From positions 125,266-189,265 of the forward strand of contig CANQFB010000001.1 in assembly GCA_947598205.1 (NCBI GenBank): a stretch of DNA of 64,000 bases. Direction: 5' to 3'. The notes under the pieces were generated by a model. The model was not told where the DNA came from. It did not search any database and saw only the letters and a program-made list of their open reading frames with translations. Shown piece after piece: positions 1 to 9,749 of this stretch. Both the position numbers and the translations under genes were made by a program. This DNA is from an uncultured Clostridia bacterium (GTDB lineage: Bacteria > Bacillota > Clostridia > Christensenellales > Borkfalkiaceae). Each line of letters starts with the position of its first letter. Within the stretch, counting starts at the first letter, position 1.

Positions 1-401
1 TGATGTCTTTGTGCTCCTTCATCCGCGACTATGCCGATGATACCCATTGCGTGCTCTTCTCGACGCACAACCTCGACGTCGTCGGCAAGGTCTGCGACAG
101 GGTGGTCTTCATCAGGCGCGGACAGGTCGCGAACATCATCGACCTGAGGAAGAACCGCAACTTCGACCTCGACCGTTATTATATGCAGCTCAACGGAGAG
201 AAGGGGGCGGAGACCTTCGGCAAAGCTCCCGCGCCCGCGCCCGCACCCGCGTTCCCTGTAAGAATCTATAACGTGCCGCCCGCATCGTTCGAGGCTCCCG
301 TGTATCCCGTATATCCCCAAACGCCTTATTCGGCGCCCGCCGCGCCCCGCACGCCCTCCCGGGGGGACAAGAATGGCTCCGAGGTAGACCGCAATGCGTG
401 A
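1..401 (+). CDS. ABC transporter ATP-binding protein, 3' fragment
   Basis: This is the C-terminal part of an ABC ATPase; the gene begins before the window, so Walker A, signature and Walker B are not visible. The visible part holds the H-loop region (FSTHNLDVVGKVCDRVVFI, with the switch histidine) and the typical RRGQV strand after it. A Pro/Ala-rich tail of about 60 residues follows, which is longer than usual for such ATPases and of unknown use. The stop codon overlaps the start of the permease gene by 8 bases, so the two are translationally coupled and should form one ABC-2 type transporter at the membrane. Substrate unknown; the giant surface protein downstream makes an envelope role possible, but that is only inference. 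Confidence 0.85.
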   Translation, partial: MSLCSFIRDYADDTHCVLFSTHNLDVVGKVCDRVVFIRRGQVANIIDLRKNRNFDLDRYYMQLNGEKGAETFGKAPAPAPAPAFPVRIYNVPPASFEAPVYPVYPQTPYSAPAAPRTPSRGDKNGSEVDRNA

Positions 402-1995
402 GTTTATTCGTCTGCAATTGAAGTTGAAGTGGGGCTTCAACCGCAACAACAATAAGGTGAGCGCGGTCATGACGGCATTGGCGGCCCTCATCGCCGTTGC
501 GGTCGTTCTGGCGCTCGTATGGGCGCTCACCTTCGTATTGCGGGCGAGCGTCGCCGTCAGCGCAAAACAGCTCGCCCAGTTGTTCATCACCATCGTCATG
601 ATCGGGCTTACCGTGGCCGCGACGGGGATGCAGATGAAGAGACTCTTCCGTGCGCCCGACCTCAATATCGCGGCGCGTTTCCCGCTCAGCCCCTCCAAGC
701 TCTTCACGAGCTATCTCATCCTGAATTATATCGACCTCTCGATCTATTCGGCCGTTTTGTTGCTCCCCATCATGCTCGTTTTCGGGTTTGCAATGAACTG
801 CATCACCGTCGCCTACGTCTTCGGGATCCTCATAGGGATCGTCCTGATGCCGCTCATCCCGTTTGCACTCTCGATCTTTTTTGCGATCCCGCTCGTATAT
901 GCGCTCTCCTTTCTCGAGAAGCACGGGATCGTCCGCCTCATCCTCTTTGTGATCTTTTTGGTGGGGTGCTTTGTGCTCTATTATTACATCCTTACTGCGC
1001 TTGCCCGTTTCTTTATCCATCGGAATTGGGAAGAGGGCACGCTCGAGATCTGGAAAAATCTTATCACAGGGTTAGACGGCTACTATAATCCCGCATACTA
1101 TCTCGGGAACGCCATCTTTTTTGAAAACTTCTGGCTGGGCCTCGGCGCACTGCTCGGGGCGGGCTTGCTCCTGAACGCATGCGGCGTCGTGCTGGCGCGC
1201 GCTGTCGCGTCGAATATCCGCAGGAAGGCGCTCGAACAGGGTTCGGGCTTTTACCGCAGATATTCGGAGATCGACACATTTGGAAGCGGAAGGGCCATTC
1301 TGCGCTATAGCTTCAAGGAGATCATGCGCACCAAGACCTACTCCTATTTCTATTTGGGCGTCGCGATCTCCACCCCCGTCATGGTCTTTTTCTGCAACAA
1401 GCTCGTGACGATGGTGGGAGTGGCGCAGATGGGCTCCGGGATCAATTTCGGGGCGTCTATGCTCGTGGTCGCCGTATTCATGGCCATGATCTGCTCTTTC
1501 ACGGGTTCGATCTTGAGCGTGGAGGGGAAGAAATTCTACATCACCAAACTTATGCCCGTATCCTACCGCAAACAGCTCACTGTGAAGGCGATCCTGAACA
1601 TCGGCGTGAGCTTGATCGCCTTGGCGATCAGTGCAGTCGTGCTCGCGGCATTGAAATTCATCAACGGTACGCAACTCGGCGTTCTGATCGCCGTGCAGTT
1701 CGTTCTTGCCGTCGGGCTCGTATTCAACGGGATCAATCTCAATCTTGCCAATCCCAACTTAAAACCCAAGGCGAACGGCGAGGCGGAGGAGATCAATATC
1801 ACCTTCATGCTCCTGATCGGGCTCGTCGTCGCCGCCGTCCTCGGCACCTGCGGCATCGTCCTGCCGCGCGTCATCGAGAAGGGCGATGTACTGACCTATC
1901 TCGTCTGCGGCGCCTTGGTGATGACCTATGCCGTGATCAACGTGTTGGTATTCTGCTTTACCGTTGAGGAGAAATACCGCAGGATCGAGGTATAA
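394..1995 (+). CDS. ABC-2 type transporter permease, 533 aa
   Basis: The protein is a polytopic membrane protein with roughly a dozen hydrophobic segments (for example near residues 25-50, 60-75, 105-125, 135-170, 185-205) and few charged loops. Its start lies inside the last codons of the ABC ATPase gene, so it is the membrane partner of that ATPase. The length is about twice that of a simple ABC-2 permease, which fits a fused or large clostridial exporter permease. No substrate can be read from the sequence. It ends 117 bases before the large surface protein gene on the same strand, with no clear terminator between them, so cotranscription is possible. Confidence 0.8.
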   Translation: MREFIRLQLKLKWGFNRNNNKVSAVMTALAALIAVAVVLALVWALTFVLRASVAVSAKQLAQLFITIVMIGLTVAATGMQMKRLFRAPDLNIAARFPLSPSKLFTSYLILNYIDLSIYSAVLLLPIMLVFGFAMNCITVAYVFGILIGIVLMPLIPFALSIFFAIPLVYALSFLEKHGIVRLILFVIFLVGCFVLYYYILTALARFFIHRNWEEGTLEIWKNLITGLDGYYNPAYYLGNAIFFENFWLGLGALLGAGLLLNACGVVLARAVASNIRRKALEQGSGFYRRYSEIDTFGSGRAILRYSFKEIMRTKTYSYFYLGVAISTPVMVFFCNKLVTMVGVAQMGSGINFGASMLVVAVFMAMICSFTGSILSVEGKKFYITKLMPVSYRKQLTVKAILNIGVSLIALAISAVVLAALKFINGTQLGVLIAVQFVLAVGLVFNGINLNLANPNLKPKANGEAEEINITFMLLIGLVVAAVLGTCGIVLPRVIEKGDVLTYLVCGALVMTYAVINVLVFCFTVEEKYRRIEV

Positions 1996-2112
1996 ACGCG
2001 GGCGAAAGCCTAAAATCTCCTTAAGGGAAGAGCTCTTCCCCGCGGATACCGAGAAGAATTTATCCCTTCCGCAAGCCGGGCGGAACGAAATATCGCGAAA
2101 AGAGGTATTCAT

Positions 2113-5100
2113 ATGAAAAAACTTATGGTTTCAACGATCATAATCCTGCCGCTCATCATTTTGGCGATCCTGCTCGTGAGCGGCGCGATCATGAGCCTCG
2201 TCACACACATCTATGTGGAGTCGGTCGAATTCGTCGATAGCGGCGCACTCGTCCTCGTCATGGATAACGAGAGCCAGCCGCCCGCCGAACAGGTCGAGGT
2301 GACCGTTCTCCCGCTCAAAGCAAAGAACCGCGATCTCCTCTTCTCCGTAGAAGAAGGGGGAGAGGAGATCGTCTCCATCGATGAAAACGGCGTCGTCAAA
2401 GCGCGTTTCTATGGCGAAGCCTATATTACCGTAACCAGCAAGGAGAACAAGGCGGCCTCTGCGACGCGCAAAGTCATCGTCACCGATTCTTCCGTGCACG
2501 CCCTCGTCATGAACGGCGGCTTCTCGAGCGAGCTCTATGAAGATGAGACGCAGAAGATGTCGGTCACCGTCTACCCGCGTGAAGCGGAGAACCCCTTCAT
2601 TTTGTGGTCGAGTTCAAATGAATCCGTTCTCAAAGTGAGCCCCAACGGCAACGTGACCGCCGTGGGCGAAGGCAAGGCGACGGTCACGGCAACTTCCGCC
2701 GATAATCCCGAAGCGCAGGCCTCTGCCGAGATTGTCTGCCACAGCCGCATCACGGGGCTGAACGCAGAGGAGCTCGATCCCTTCGTCACCTCGCTGAGGG
2801 AATGCTCGTTCCCCGCAGTCACGCCCATGCCCGAGGGGGTCATGGCGACGGTCACCTACCGTTCGAGCGATCCTTCGATCGCGACGGTAGACGGAGAGGG
2901 GCATATTACCTTCTCACGGGAAGGGCACGTCACCGTCACGGCGACGGCGACCGATTTCCGCGGAAACACCAAGGAACAGAGCAAAGAATTTACCTCGACG
3001 GACGGCTATTATCTTTGGCCCATCTTCGGCGACCGTGCATATACCCTCGATTTCGACGAATATTTCAACGATCATAAGCCCCTGCCCATTCCATTCGGGG
3101 AGGCGCTTGCGGGTTCAGACCGTGAGTTCATCGAAGATAAATACGACGTCGAAGGCGTGCTCGATTTCAACGAAGAAGAGAGCGAATTCTATTTCATCGG
3201 TCCCATGCCCGACGGGCTCGGGGAAGTGCGGGCGACCGTCAAGGTGAAATACTACAATACCGATACTAATCAGCTTGAGGAGAGGGAGGACTATTTTGTC
3301 TTGACCGTGCTCCGCGACGCGCAGAAAGTCGCCGTCTCCTATGGGAAGACGTCGGACGTCGCGACCGTCGTTTTGGGAGAAGGCGAGAACGTCTTTACCT
3401 TCGGCGATGCCTCGGGTGCACACGCGAAGGTCACCGTCGAGCCCTCCAACCACACGAACACGCTTCGCTATGAGCCCGTGGGCGAACTTCCCGCAGGCGT
3501 GACCTTCACGGATGGCAACAAGCTCACCTTCCAAAAAGATCAGGCGGGGAAGGTTGCCGTAAAGGTCTTCCTCGAAGACGGTGAAGGCAACATAACGGCG
3601 TCGACAACGGTCACCGTCTTCTATGCGCCTCCCGCAAAGGACGAAGAGGGCGAGCCGACCCAAAAGGGCGTTGAGATCGTCGAAGGGGAAGAGGGCCAAG
3701 ATCCGCCCGAACAGCCTCCGATCGTCCTCTCGATGGGAGCCTCTGGCGAGGCCGACGAGAAGGAAGAGGGCATCCTTTACTTCAATGAACCCGCCGCTAC
3801 CAAGGTCACCTACGAGGTTGAGAAGACGGCCGAAGATCCCGCCGAAGAAGCCGTCAGGATCGAAGAGCGCGGCGGCGTCCAATATATCGTGCCGCAAAAG
3901 GGCGGTTTCGCGACCATCCACATCGTCGTCACGCCCGCCGAGGCGGCGGCGATCGATCCCGCCCTGCGCCGCGCACAGGAAGCTGCCAACGCAGAAGGCG
4001 TGAGGATCTATACCTTCCGCGTCTATGTCGACCGCCCCGTCAGTGTGCAGGACTTCGGCCTTTTGTTCGACGGCTCTGCGCCTTATTATAATCATGTAGA
4101 TGGGCTCTACACCTTCGGCACGTCGAAGGCCGAGGTCGGATACACCTTCACCGTCACAGAACGCGACGGCTCGATGCAGGGCAAAAAGCTCTATGTGAAG
4201 TTTGCAAAAACGGTACAAACGGGCGAAGATGACGCGAACGCATTTTCCGATAAAATCGCATTCGGCGAAGAGCTCGGCGAGCTCGAAGCGATCTTCGGCG
4301 TGGAATATACCGAAGAGGCGGCAACCCTTCTCGGCGAAGCGCATAAGCCGCTCAATATCTCGCGCACAGTCACATTGAAGCGCAATGCGACGGGCGTCAC
4401 CCTCACCTATAAGGGGGTAGAAGTCGATAGCATTTCGACTTCGCAAAAAGTCCTCACGTTCACCGCGGAAGAGACGCAACTGCCCGCGCAGATCGGCGTG
4501 AAAGTGACCCCCGAAAATCACAAGAATAAGCTCTCTTATTCCATTTCGGAGGGCGAGGGCGTCGCCTCCGTCACAAAGGACGGCACGCTCACTTTCACGG
4601 GGACGGGCGAAGTCACCGTCAAAATCTCCCTTCTCGACGACGGCGGCAACGAAGTTTGCGTTGCAACGATCCCCATCTCCTATGCGCCTCTCGAAACGGG
4701 GAACAAGGTCGTAGAAATCGTAGAAGGAACTTCCGACTACAACCTCCTTCTCAATATTACAGAGGAAGGAAACGATGAGGGTATCATCGATTTCACAGCG
4801 TCCGCAGATACGGCCGTCGAATACAAAGTTGCCAAAGGGGATGGCGTCGTCACCCTTGAGGAAAAGGAAAACGGCTGGCATATCGTGCCGAAGAAGGGCG
4901 GCTTCGCGACGGTCACGCTCACCGTGACGAAGGCGGGCGAAGAAAAGACTTACACCATCCATGTCTATGTAGACCGTCCCGTTCAGGCCGATGATCTCAC
5001 CGTGATATTCGACACAAAGGAATGTGCGGATCTATTCGGTACGACCAAGACGAGCGTCCCTTATACCGTGACCTTCACGGGAGCAGAGGGGGCTATGGAG

Positions 5101-8100
5101 GGCAAAAAGCTCTATGTGAGCTATAGCGGCACGAAGGATGCGACGGCCAAGGCGGGCGAGCTCTCACAGTCGGGCGAGATCAAATTCGGCGCCGCGTTCC
5201 GTAATCTTTCCGTCACCTTCGGCGTGGAATACGATGCCGAGAGCACGGCCGTATTCGGGCCAGAAAACGGCGTCACCTCTACCACGCGCACATTGGAGCG
5301 CAATGCGGATACCATCAACGTCACCTATAAAAATGTGACGACCGTCAATATCATGACGGACGAAAAGACGCTCACCATCGGCCAAGACATCGCCGTTGCC
5401 GTCCTTCCCGCGACGCACACGGATACCGTATTCTATTCGGTCGAAGGCGACTGCGCCACGCTCTCCGAGGGCACAAACCGCGTCATCACCTTCCAAAGTG
5501 CGGGGACTGTCACTCTCAAGATCGAAGTAAAACGGGGCGAGGCCCTCTCCGTGGCAAAGTCGGTCGTCATCTCTTATGAGCCCGCGGGCGCGACCAGCAA
5601 GGGCGTGGACATCGACGCTTCGGGGACGAAGAACGTCGTCCTTCCGCTCTTCAGATCGCAGGGCGACGAGGCGACCAAAGAGGCCCTGCTCTACTTCACG
5701 GTGCCCGAGAGCTTCCAAGGAGAAGTCTCCTGCGCCGTAACCGAGGGCGAAGGTATCGTCTCCGTCGAAAAGAGTGCGAGCGGCATCTGGCACATCGTGC
5801 CCAAGAAGGGCGGCTTCGCAACGGTCACCGTCACCGCGGGCGATACCCGCACCGTCTCGGTGTATGTCGACCGCCCCGTCCATGCCGAAGATCTCACCGT
5901 CACATTCTCCAATGATAAGGTGAGCTCCACGGATACGGCCTTTACGACGAGCCTTTTAACCGTCACCTACACCCTCACCGTTTCGGACAATGAAGGCTCT
6001 ACGGTGGGCAAACTCCTCTATATGAGGGGCTACGGTAAAGAAGGTGAAGAAATATCGGGCGCAAAGGGCGAGACGTCGCTCACGGGTACGATCGGGTTCA
6101 AACAGGATAGCTACACGCTCACATTCGGCGTGAAATATGATAGCCGGGCGGCGGACATGGGTGCCACGAATGTCCTCGCATTCGTCAGCCGCACCGTGAA
6201 GACCACGCGCGGCGACCTCTCCGAACTTCCCACCGTGACCTATGGCGAAGGGACATCTTTGAAGGAAAATTCCGCCTTCACGCTCGAAAATATCGGAAGC
6301 ACGCTCGTCTTCAAGGTCGATACGAGCTCTTTCACTCCCGCAGATTTTGAGCTTACCTATGAGAAGGTGAGGATCGACGGAAACGGTAACGTCGGCGTTG
6401 AGATCGCCGAAGACGGCAAGCTCGTCACTCTTTCGGCGAAAAATCCTGTCGCGGAGCAACCGATGAGCCTTACGGTCGGCGGGCGGACCTTCAGCTTCAA
6501 AGTCACCGTAAAAGCCAAGGCCGACAAACTCACCTTCCAATACGGAGGCAAACCGTTGGAAAATGAGGGGAGTTACACGACCCTCTTGAATGGCCTCTCC
6601 ATTGAGGTCGCGGCCTCCCGTGTCGACAAGATACTCGTCACCGATGCAAGCGTTGAGTATAGCCTTGGCGGCGACGTATGGCATTCTGTCAAAGACGGCA
6701 AAGTTTCCGTCGATTTCAAATCGCAGGAGGACCAGATCCTGCAATTCAGATCCGTTGACGGCGGCATAACGGGGCAACTCCATCTCGAAAAGGTGCACCT
6801 TGAAAACTTCTCTCTGGACTTCATCGTGGATACCGACAATCAAGAAGTCTCCGTCGGCAAGATCGATTCGGGAAATTGGCCTTCAAGCGTCGCCTTCTGC
6901 CTGCCGTCCAATATGAAAGGCAGTGTAACGGTCAAAGTGCACACGAGCAAGCCCTCCAAGGAAGAGCTTCTCGGCGGCTTCGGCACGGATGCCGATTTCC
7001 CGTCGATCATTTCCGCCAAAGTAACGGCAGAAGGTTGGAGCGTGTCTTACAACGCCATTCATGATGCGGCCAAAGAGGATGAGATCGTCATAAGCACCGT
7101 CTCCGACGGTACGGCCTTTAACGAGACCGTCACCATTCAATGCGGTGAGAAAAAGGTAACCGTCGGGCTCTCCCGTATCAGGTTGACCTCCATAAACTTC
7201 ATCGGCGAGGATGAAAGCTTCGATATGGGTACCTACCAAGATGTCCACAAGGGCTATCAGCAGGTGCGCGTCTTTGCCAAGCACAGCGATTACGCCGAGG
7301 GCGGTGTAAGCAAAGTCGTCGATTACTTCAAGATCCCCGTCACGGCGCTTAATAAGGTCATAGGGAGCAGCCAAGAGGCAACCGAGCAGGATAAGGTCGA
7401 TCCTTCCTTGCTCACATGGACGTTAACGCGCTATAACGATAAAACGGGCGAACGCAAGATCGTTGCAAGGCAGGTGGGCCATACCGTCACATACGGCAGT
7501 GCAACGTACACGATCGACGATACGGACGGCGACGGCAATTACGAATTGCAGGGCGCGCCTGCGGGCGTCACTTGGGTCGATCCCTTCAGCGAACAGGGCT
7601 ATGCCCGCATCTATTTCGGGAATTTTGTCGGTCTCTCCGAGGTGGACGTACAGAACGACTACTTCGGCGACTTCGGCGAACAGGGCGAGAAGTGGCAGCA
7701 GGCAGAGACGCACGAGGATGACTACGACAAGAGCGGCAGGCAATTCACGCCTTCCGCGGGCGCATTCTCCTATCTCCGTATCGAGGCGGGCGACGGCGTA
7801 GCGAATGGCGTCAATACGCACTTCAATTTCAACGTCCTTGCAGACGATACCCTCGTCAATGTGTTCAACGCCACGGGGTACTACGCCAACCAAAAAGTCG
7901 TGCTACACAGCAATTTGTATGGCAACGGCGAACTCGATAGCGACGCGGGCAAGAAAGCTGAAGCCGAGGAGAACGACCAAATTATGAATAAGGTGTTCGT
8001 GCAAGCAGACGAAAGCAGCCCGAAGGAGTATGCCAAAGATACAGTTTACGGCAACGGCTATCAGGTCAACTTGAATTCGCTGAACAATATGATCGTGGGC

Positions 8101-9384
8101 ACAGGCTCCACGGCCACCGGCGGCATGATGAACCACGACGGACAGGAAAATACAGGCAACGCAACGCACTTCACAAGCCTCTACAACGTGACAATGAAGG
8201 GCAGGAACGATGACGAAAAAGTAAATTCTGCGAAATTTGCAATTCTCTTTAATATCAAGAATGTCTACTATACCGACTTGCAAAATTACAGCAAGATGAA
8301 CCCGAAGGGCGGTAGCATGACAATCAAAAACTCCGTACTCCGCAACGTTGCCGTGCAGGCAGTACAGTTGTGGAACGAGGCAAGTAATCCCGCCGCCACC
8401 CGAGGGTATTGGTCGGTTTATTTTGAAAATGTGGCAATCGTCAACGCAACGAAGGGCATTTCGATAGAAGGTAGTTCGGACAAGGCAACTTCCAAGTACC
8501 ATACGGTTTACATCAAGGGCTTCTTAGACGCGCTGAATTATAACAATATTGAAGGCTTAATGGATCAAATCGGGAAAAATCTCGGCGGCGCAGGTGCCAT
8601 GATGGAGCAAATCACCAAAGTGTTAGGCGGTTCACAATACTGCGGTCAAACAAAAATCGGTAATTATGTTGAATGGTTCGGTAGCAAGGAGAGAACAGTC
8701 ACAATGAATAGCAGTACCAAGGTCTACGACGGGTATAAAGATATTTATGTGAATCCTGTTATTGTGGACACCGGTGTTGATGGGGAAACGAAGAGGGCCG
8801 ACGCTGCCCCGATCGGCGGTTTGGCCGGGGCCATCAAAGGGTGGGACGGAAGCGCGTACGTTAATGCTTTGGAGAATGATACGGACGCGAAATTGGCGCG
8901 GCCCTTATACGGCTCGGATCTTGTCAGTCAGATGTTTGGTAATGGGCTTATAACGGCATACACATATAATGCTCAAAACAGTACCGACGGCGGATTTGTT
9001 GACGCACCTTCGGCCGGTAACTACCATAGCAGAATTCAGCTTGTGCTCAGTCGTCCCGAACTTGGGAAACTCTTCTCCAATGAGCGCGATATCCGCCTGT
9101 TGTGTCAATATCTCGATGTCGACGGCGAAGGAAATCCGATCAGAAACGACGACCATATCCTTTGGCACATGCAGAAGTGCTACCGCGATATTTCACTCAT
9201 CACAACAAGGACGCAAAACCACGAACAAGCATTGAAAGAATCTCTTCAAAATGCGATTGACAGTAAGATTTGGGATGGCCAATGGCCCGACGGAACGACC
9301 TATGAGCAGGCTCTTGCCGCAAGTCCTGTTGCCGCCCTCACGCGCATGCTCTCCGAGACCGTCCTCCCCGGCAAAGACGACTGA
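2113..9384 (+). CDS. Giant Ig-like (BIG2-type) repeat surface protein, 2423 aa
   Basis: A single hydrophobic segment at residues 5-33 would insert or anchor the protein; the rest is extracellular in character. Residues about 45-300 contain BIG2-like bacterial Ig folds (patterns such as SVTVYPREAENPF and GKATVTATSADNP). From about residue 410 to 1375 a module of 300-360 residues is repeated three times; each copy ends in a conserved block with the motifs PKKGGFAT, VYVDRPV and FGVEYD. Residues about 1850-2200 look like a parallel beta-helix with short Asn/Gly-rich strands. There is no LPXTG motif and no C-terminal membrane segment, so anchoring is by the N-terminus if at all. The start is supported by an AAGAGG site six bases upstream. 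A role as an adhesin or S-layer-like protein is inference. Confidence 0.85.
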   Translation: MKKLMVSTIIILPLIILAILLVSGAIMSLVTHIYVESVEFVDSGALVLVMDNESQPPAEQVEVTVLPLKAKNRDLLFSVEEGGEEIVSIDENGVVKARFYGEAYITVTSKENKAASATRKVIVTDSSVHALVMNGGFSSELYEDETQKMSVTVYPREAENPFILWSSSNESVLKVSPNGNVTAVGEGKATVTATSADNPEAQASAEIVCHSRITGLNAEELDPFVTSLRECSFPAVTPMPEGVMATVTYRSSDPSIATVDGEGHITFSREGHVTVTATATDFRGNTKEQSKEFTSTDGYYLWPIFGDRAYTLDFDEYFNDHKPLPIPFGEALAGSDREFIEDKYDVEGVLDFNEEESEFYFIGPMPDGLGEVRATVKVKYYNTDTNQLEEREDYFVLTVLRDAQKVAVSYGKTSDVATVVLGEGENVFTFGDASGAHAKVTVEPSNHTNTLRYEPVGELPAGVTFTDGNKLTFQKDQAGKVAVKVFLEDGEGNITASTTVTVFYAPPAKDEEGEPTQKGVEIVEGEEGQDPPEQPPIVLSMGASGEADEKEEGILYFNEPAATKVTYEVEKTAEDPAEEAVRIEERGGVQYIVPQKGGFATIHIVVTPAEAAAIDPALRRAQEAANAEGVRIYTFRVYVDRPVSVQDFGLLFDGSAPYYNHVDGLYTFGTSKAEVGYTFTVTERDGSMQGKKLYVKFAKTVQTGEDDANAFSDKIAFGEELGELEAIFGVEYTEEAATLLGEAHKPLNISRTVTLKRNATGVTLTYKGVEVDSISTSQKVLTFTAEETQLPAQIGVKVTPENHKNKLSYSISEGEGVASVTKDGTLTFTGTGEVTVKISLLDDGGNEVCVATIPISYAPLETGNKVVEIVEGTSDYNLLLNITEEGNDEGIIDFTASADTAVEYKVAKGDGVVTLEEKENGWHIVPKKGGFATVTLTVTKAGEEKTYTIHVYVDRPVQADDLTVIFDTKECADLFGTTKTSVPYTVTFTGAEGAMEGKKLYVSYSGTKDATAKAGELSQSGEIKFGAAFRNLSVTFGVEYDAESTAVFGPENGVTSTTRTLERNADTINVTYKNVTTVNIMTDEKTLTIGQDIAVAVLPATHTDTVFYSVEGDCATLSEGTNRVITFQSAGTVTLKIEVKRGEALSVAKSVVISYEPAGATSKGVDIDASGTKNVVLPLFRSQGDEATKEALLYFTVPESFQGEVSCAVTEGEGIVSVEKSASGIWHIVPKKGGFATVTVTAGDTRTVSVYVDRPVHAEDLTVTFSNDKVSSTDTAFTTSLLTVTYTLTVSDNEGSTVGKLLYMRGYGKEGEEISGAKGETSLTGTIGFKQDSYTLTFGVKYDSRAADMGATNVLAFVSRTVKTTRGDLSELPTVTYGEGTSLKENSAFTLENIGSTLVFKVDTSSFTPADFELTYEKVRIDGNGNVGVEIAEDGKLVTLSAKNPVAEQPMSLTVGGRTFSFKVTVKAKADKLTFQYGGKPLENEGSYTTLLNGLSIEVAASRVDKILVTDASVEYSLGGDVWHSVKDGKVSVDFKSQEDQILQFRSVDGGITGQLHLEKVHLENFSLDFIVDTDNQEVSVGKIDSGNWPSSVAFCLPSNMKGSVTVKVHTSKPSKEELLGGFGTDADFPSIISAKVTAEGWSVSYNAIHDAAKEDEIVISTVSDGTAFNETVTIQCGEKKVTVGLSRIRLTSINFIGEDESFDMGTYQDVHKGYQQVRVFAKHSDYAEGGVSKVVDYFKIPVTALNKVIGSSQEATEQDKVDPSLLTWTLTRYNDKTGERKIVARQVGHTVTYGSATYTIDDTDGDGNYELQGAPAGVTWVDPFSEQGYARIYFGNFVGLSEVDVQNDYFGDFGEQGEKWQQAETHEDDYDKSGRQFTPSAGAFSYLRIEAGDGVANGVNTHFNFNVLADDTLVNVFNATGYYANQKVVLHSNLYGNGELDSDAGKKAEAEENDQIMNKVFVQADESSPKEYAKDTVYGNGYQVNLNSLNNMIVGTGSTATGGMMNHDGQENTGNATHFTSLYNVTMKGRNDDEKVNSAKFAILFNIKNVYYTDLQNYSKMNPKGGSMTIKNSVLRNVAVQAVQLWNEASNPAATRGYWSVYFENVAIVNATKGISIEGSSDKATSKYHTVYIKGFLDALNYNNIEGLMDQIGKNLGGAGAMMEQITKVLGGSQYCGQTKIGNYVEWFGSKERTVTMNSSTKVYDGYKDIYVNPVIVDTGVDGETKRADAAPIGGLAGAIKGWDGSAYVNALENDTDAKLARPLYGSDLVSQMFGNGLITAYTYNAQNSTDGGFVDAPSAGNYHSRIQLVLSRPELGKLFSNERDIRLLCQYLDVDGEGNPIRNDDHILWHMQKCYRDISLITTRTQNHEQALKESLQNAIDSKIWDGQWPDGTTYEQALAASPVAALTRMLSETVLPGKDD

Positions 9385-9400
9385 CCCTACCCTTTCCCTC

Positions 9401-9590
9401 GTCCGCGTCATCCTGCCCCGTCCTTCGCGTCATCCTGCCTCGCCCTTCGCGTCATCCCGCCCCGCCCTTCGCGTCATCCTGCCCCGCCCTTCGCGTCATC
9501 CTGCCTCGCCCTTCGCGTCATCCTGCCTCGCCCTTCGCGTCATCCTGCTCCGCCCTTCGCGTCATCCTGAGGAGCGGAGCGACCGAAGGA
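9401..9590. repeat. Tandem 22-bp repeat, about eight copies
   Basis: Directly after the giant surface gene a unit of about 22 bp (GCGTCATCCTGCCCCGCCCT plus TC) is repeated about eight times with single-base changes (CCTCG, CCCCG, CTCCG). The last unit runs into the dispersed element that begins TCATCCTGAGGAGCG. The array seems to have grown by slippage from the end of that dispersed element. There are no unique spacers, so it is not CRISPR. Confidence 0.85.
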
Positions 9591-9720
9591 TCCCCTCATA
9601 CGAAGTCCGTTGCCCCCTCCCTTGGGGAGGGGGAACAAAAGGGAGTGGGGAGTCCCAAATTGTCCGACCATATCAACCCCTCTCCTTGGGGAGAGGGGTA
9701 GGGGTGTGGGGCTAACTCAC
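9565..9720. repeat. Composite dispersed intergenic repeat
   Basis: The stretch holds the module GGATCCCCTCATACGAAGTC, which recurs in changed form near 39413 and 51716, then two GC-rich hairpins of the form CCCTCC-TTGG-GGAGGG and CCCTCTCC-TTGG-GGAGAGGG. The same palindromic style is found in most long gene-free gaps of this window. It is non-coding. Confidence 0.75.
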
Positions 9721-9749
9721 GCGGAAGCGCTTTGCGGAGGATTATGTCT

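Noticed and set aside
3115..4962. 615-residue open frame on the minus strand
   Set aside because: Complement of the giant surface gene; a by-product of its GC-rich third positions.
9401..9590. CRISPR array
   Set aside because: Units follow each other without spacers and differ by point changes; this is a simple tandem repeat.
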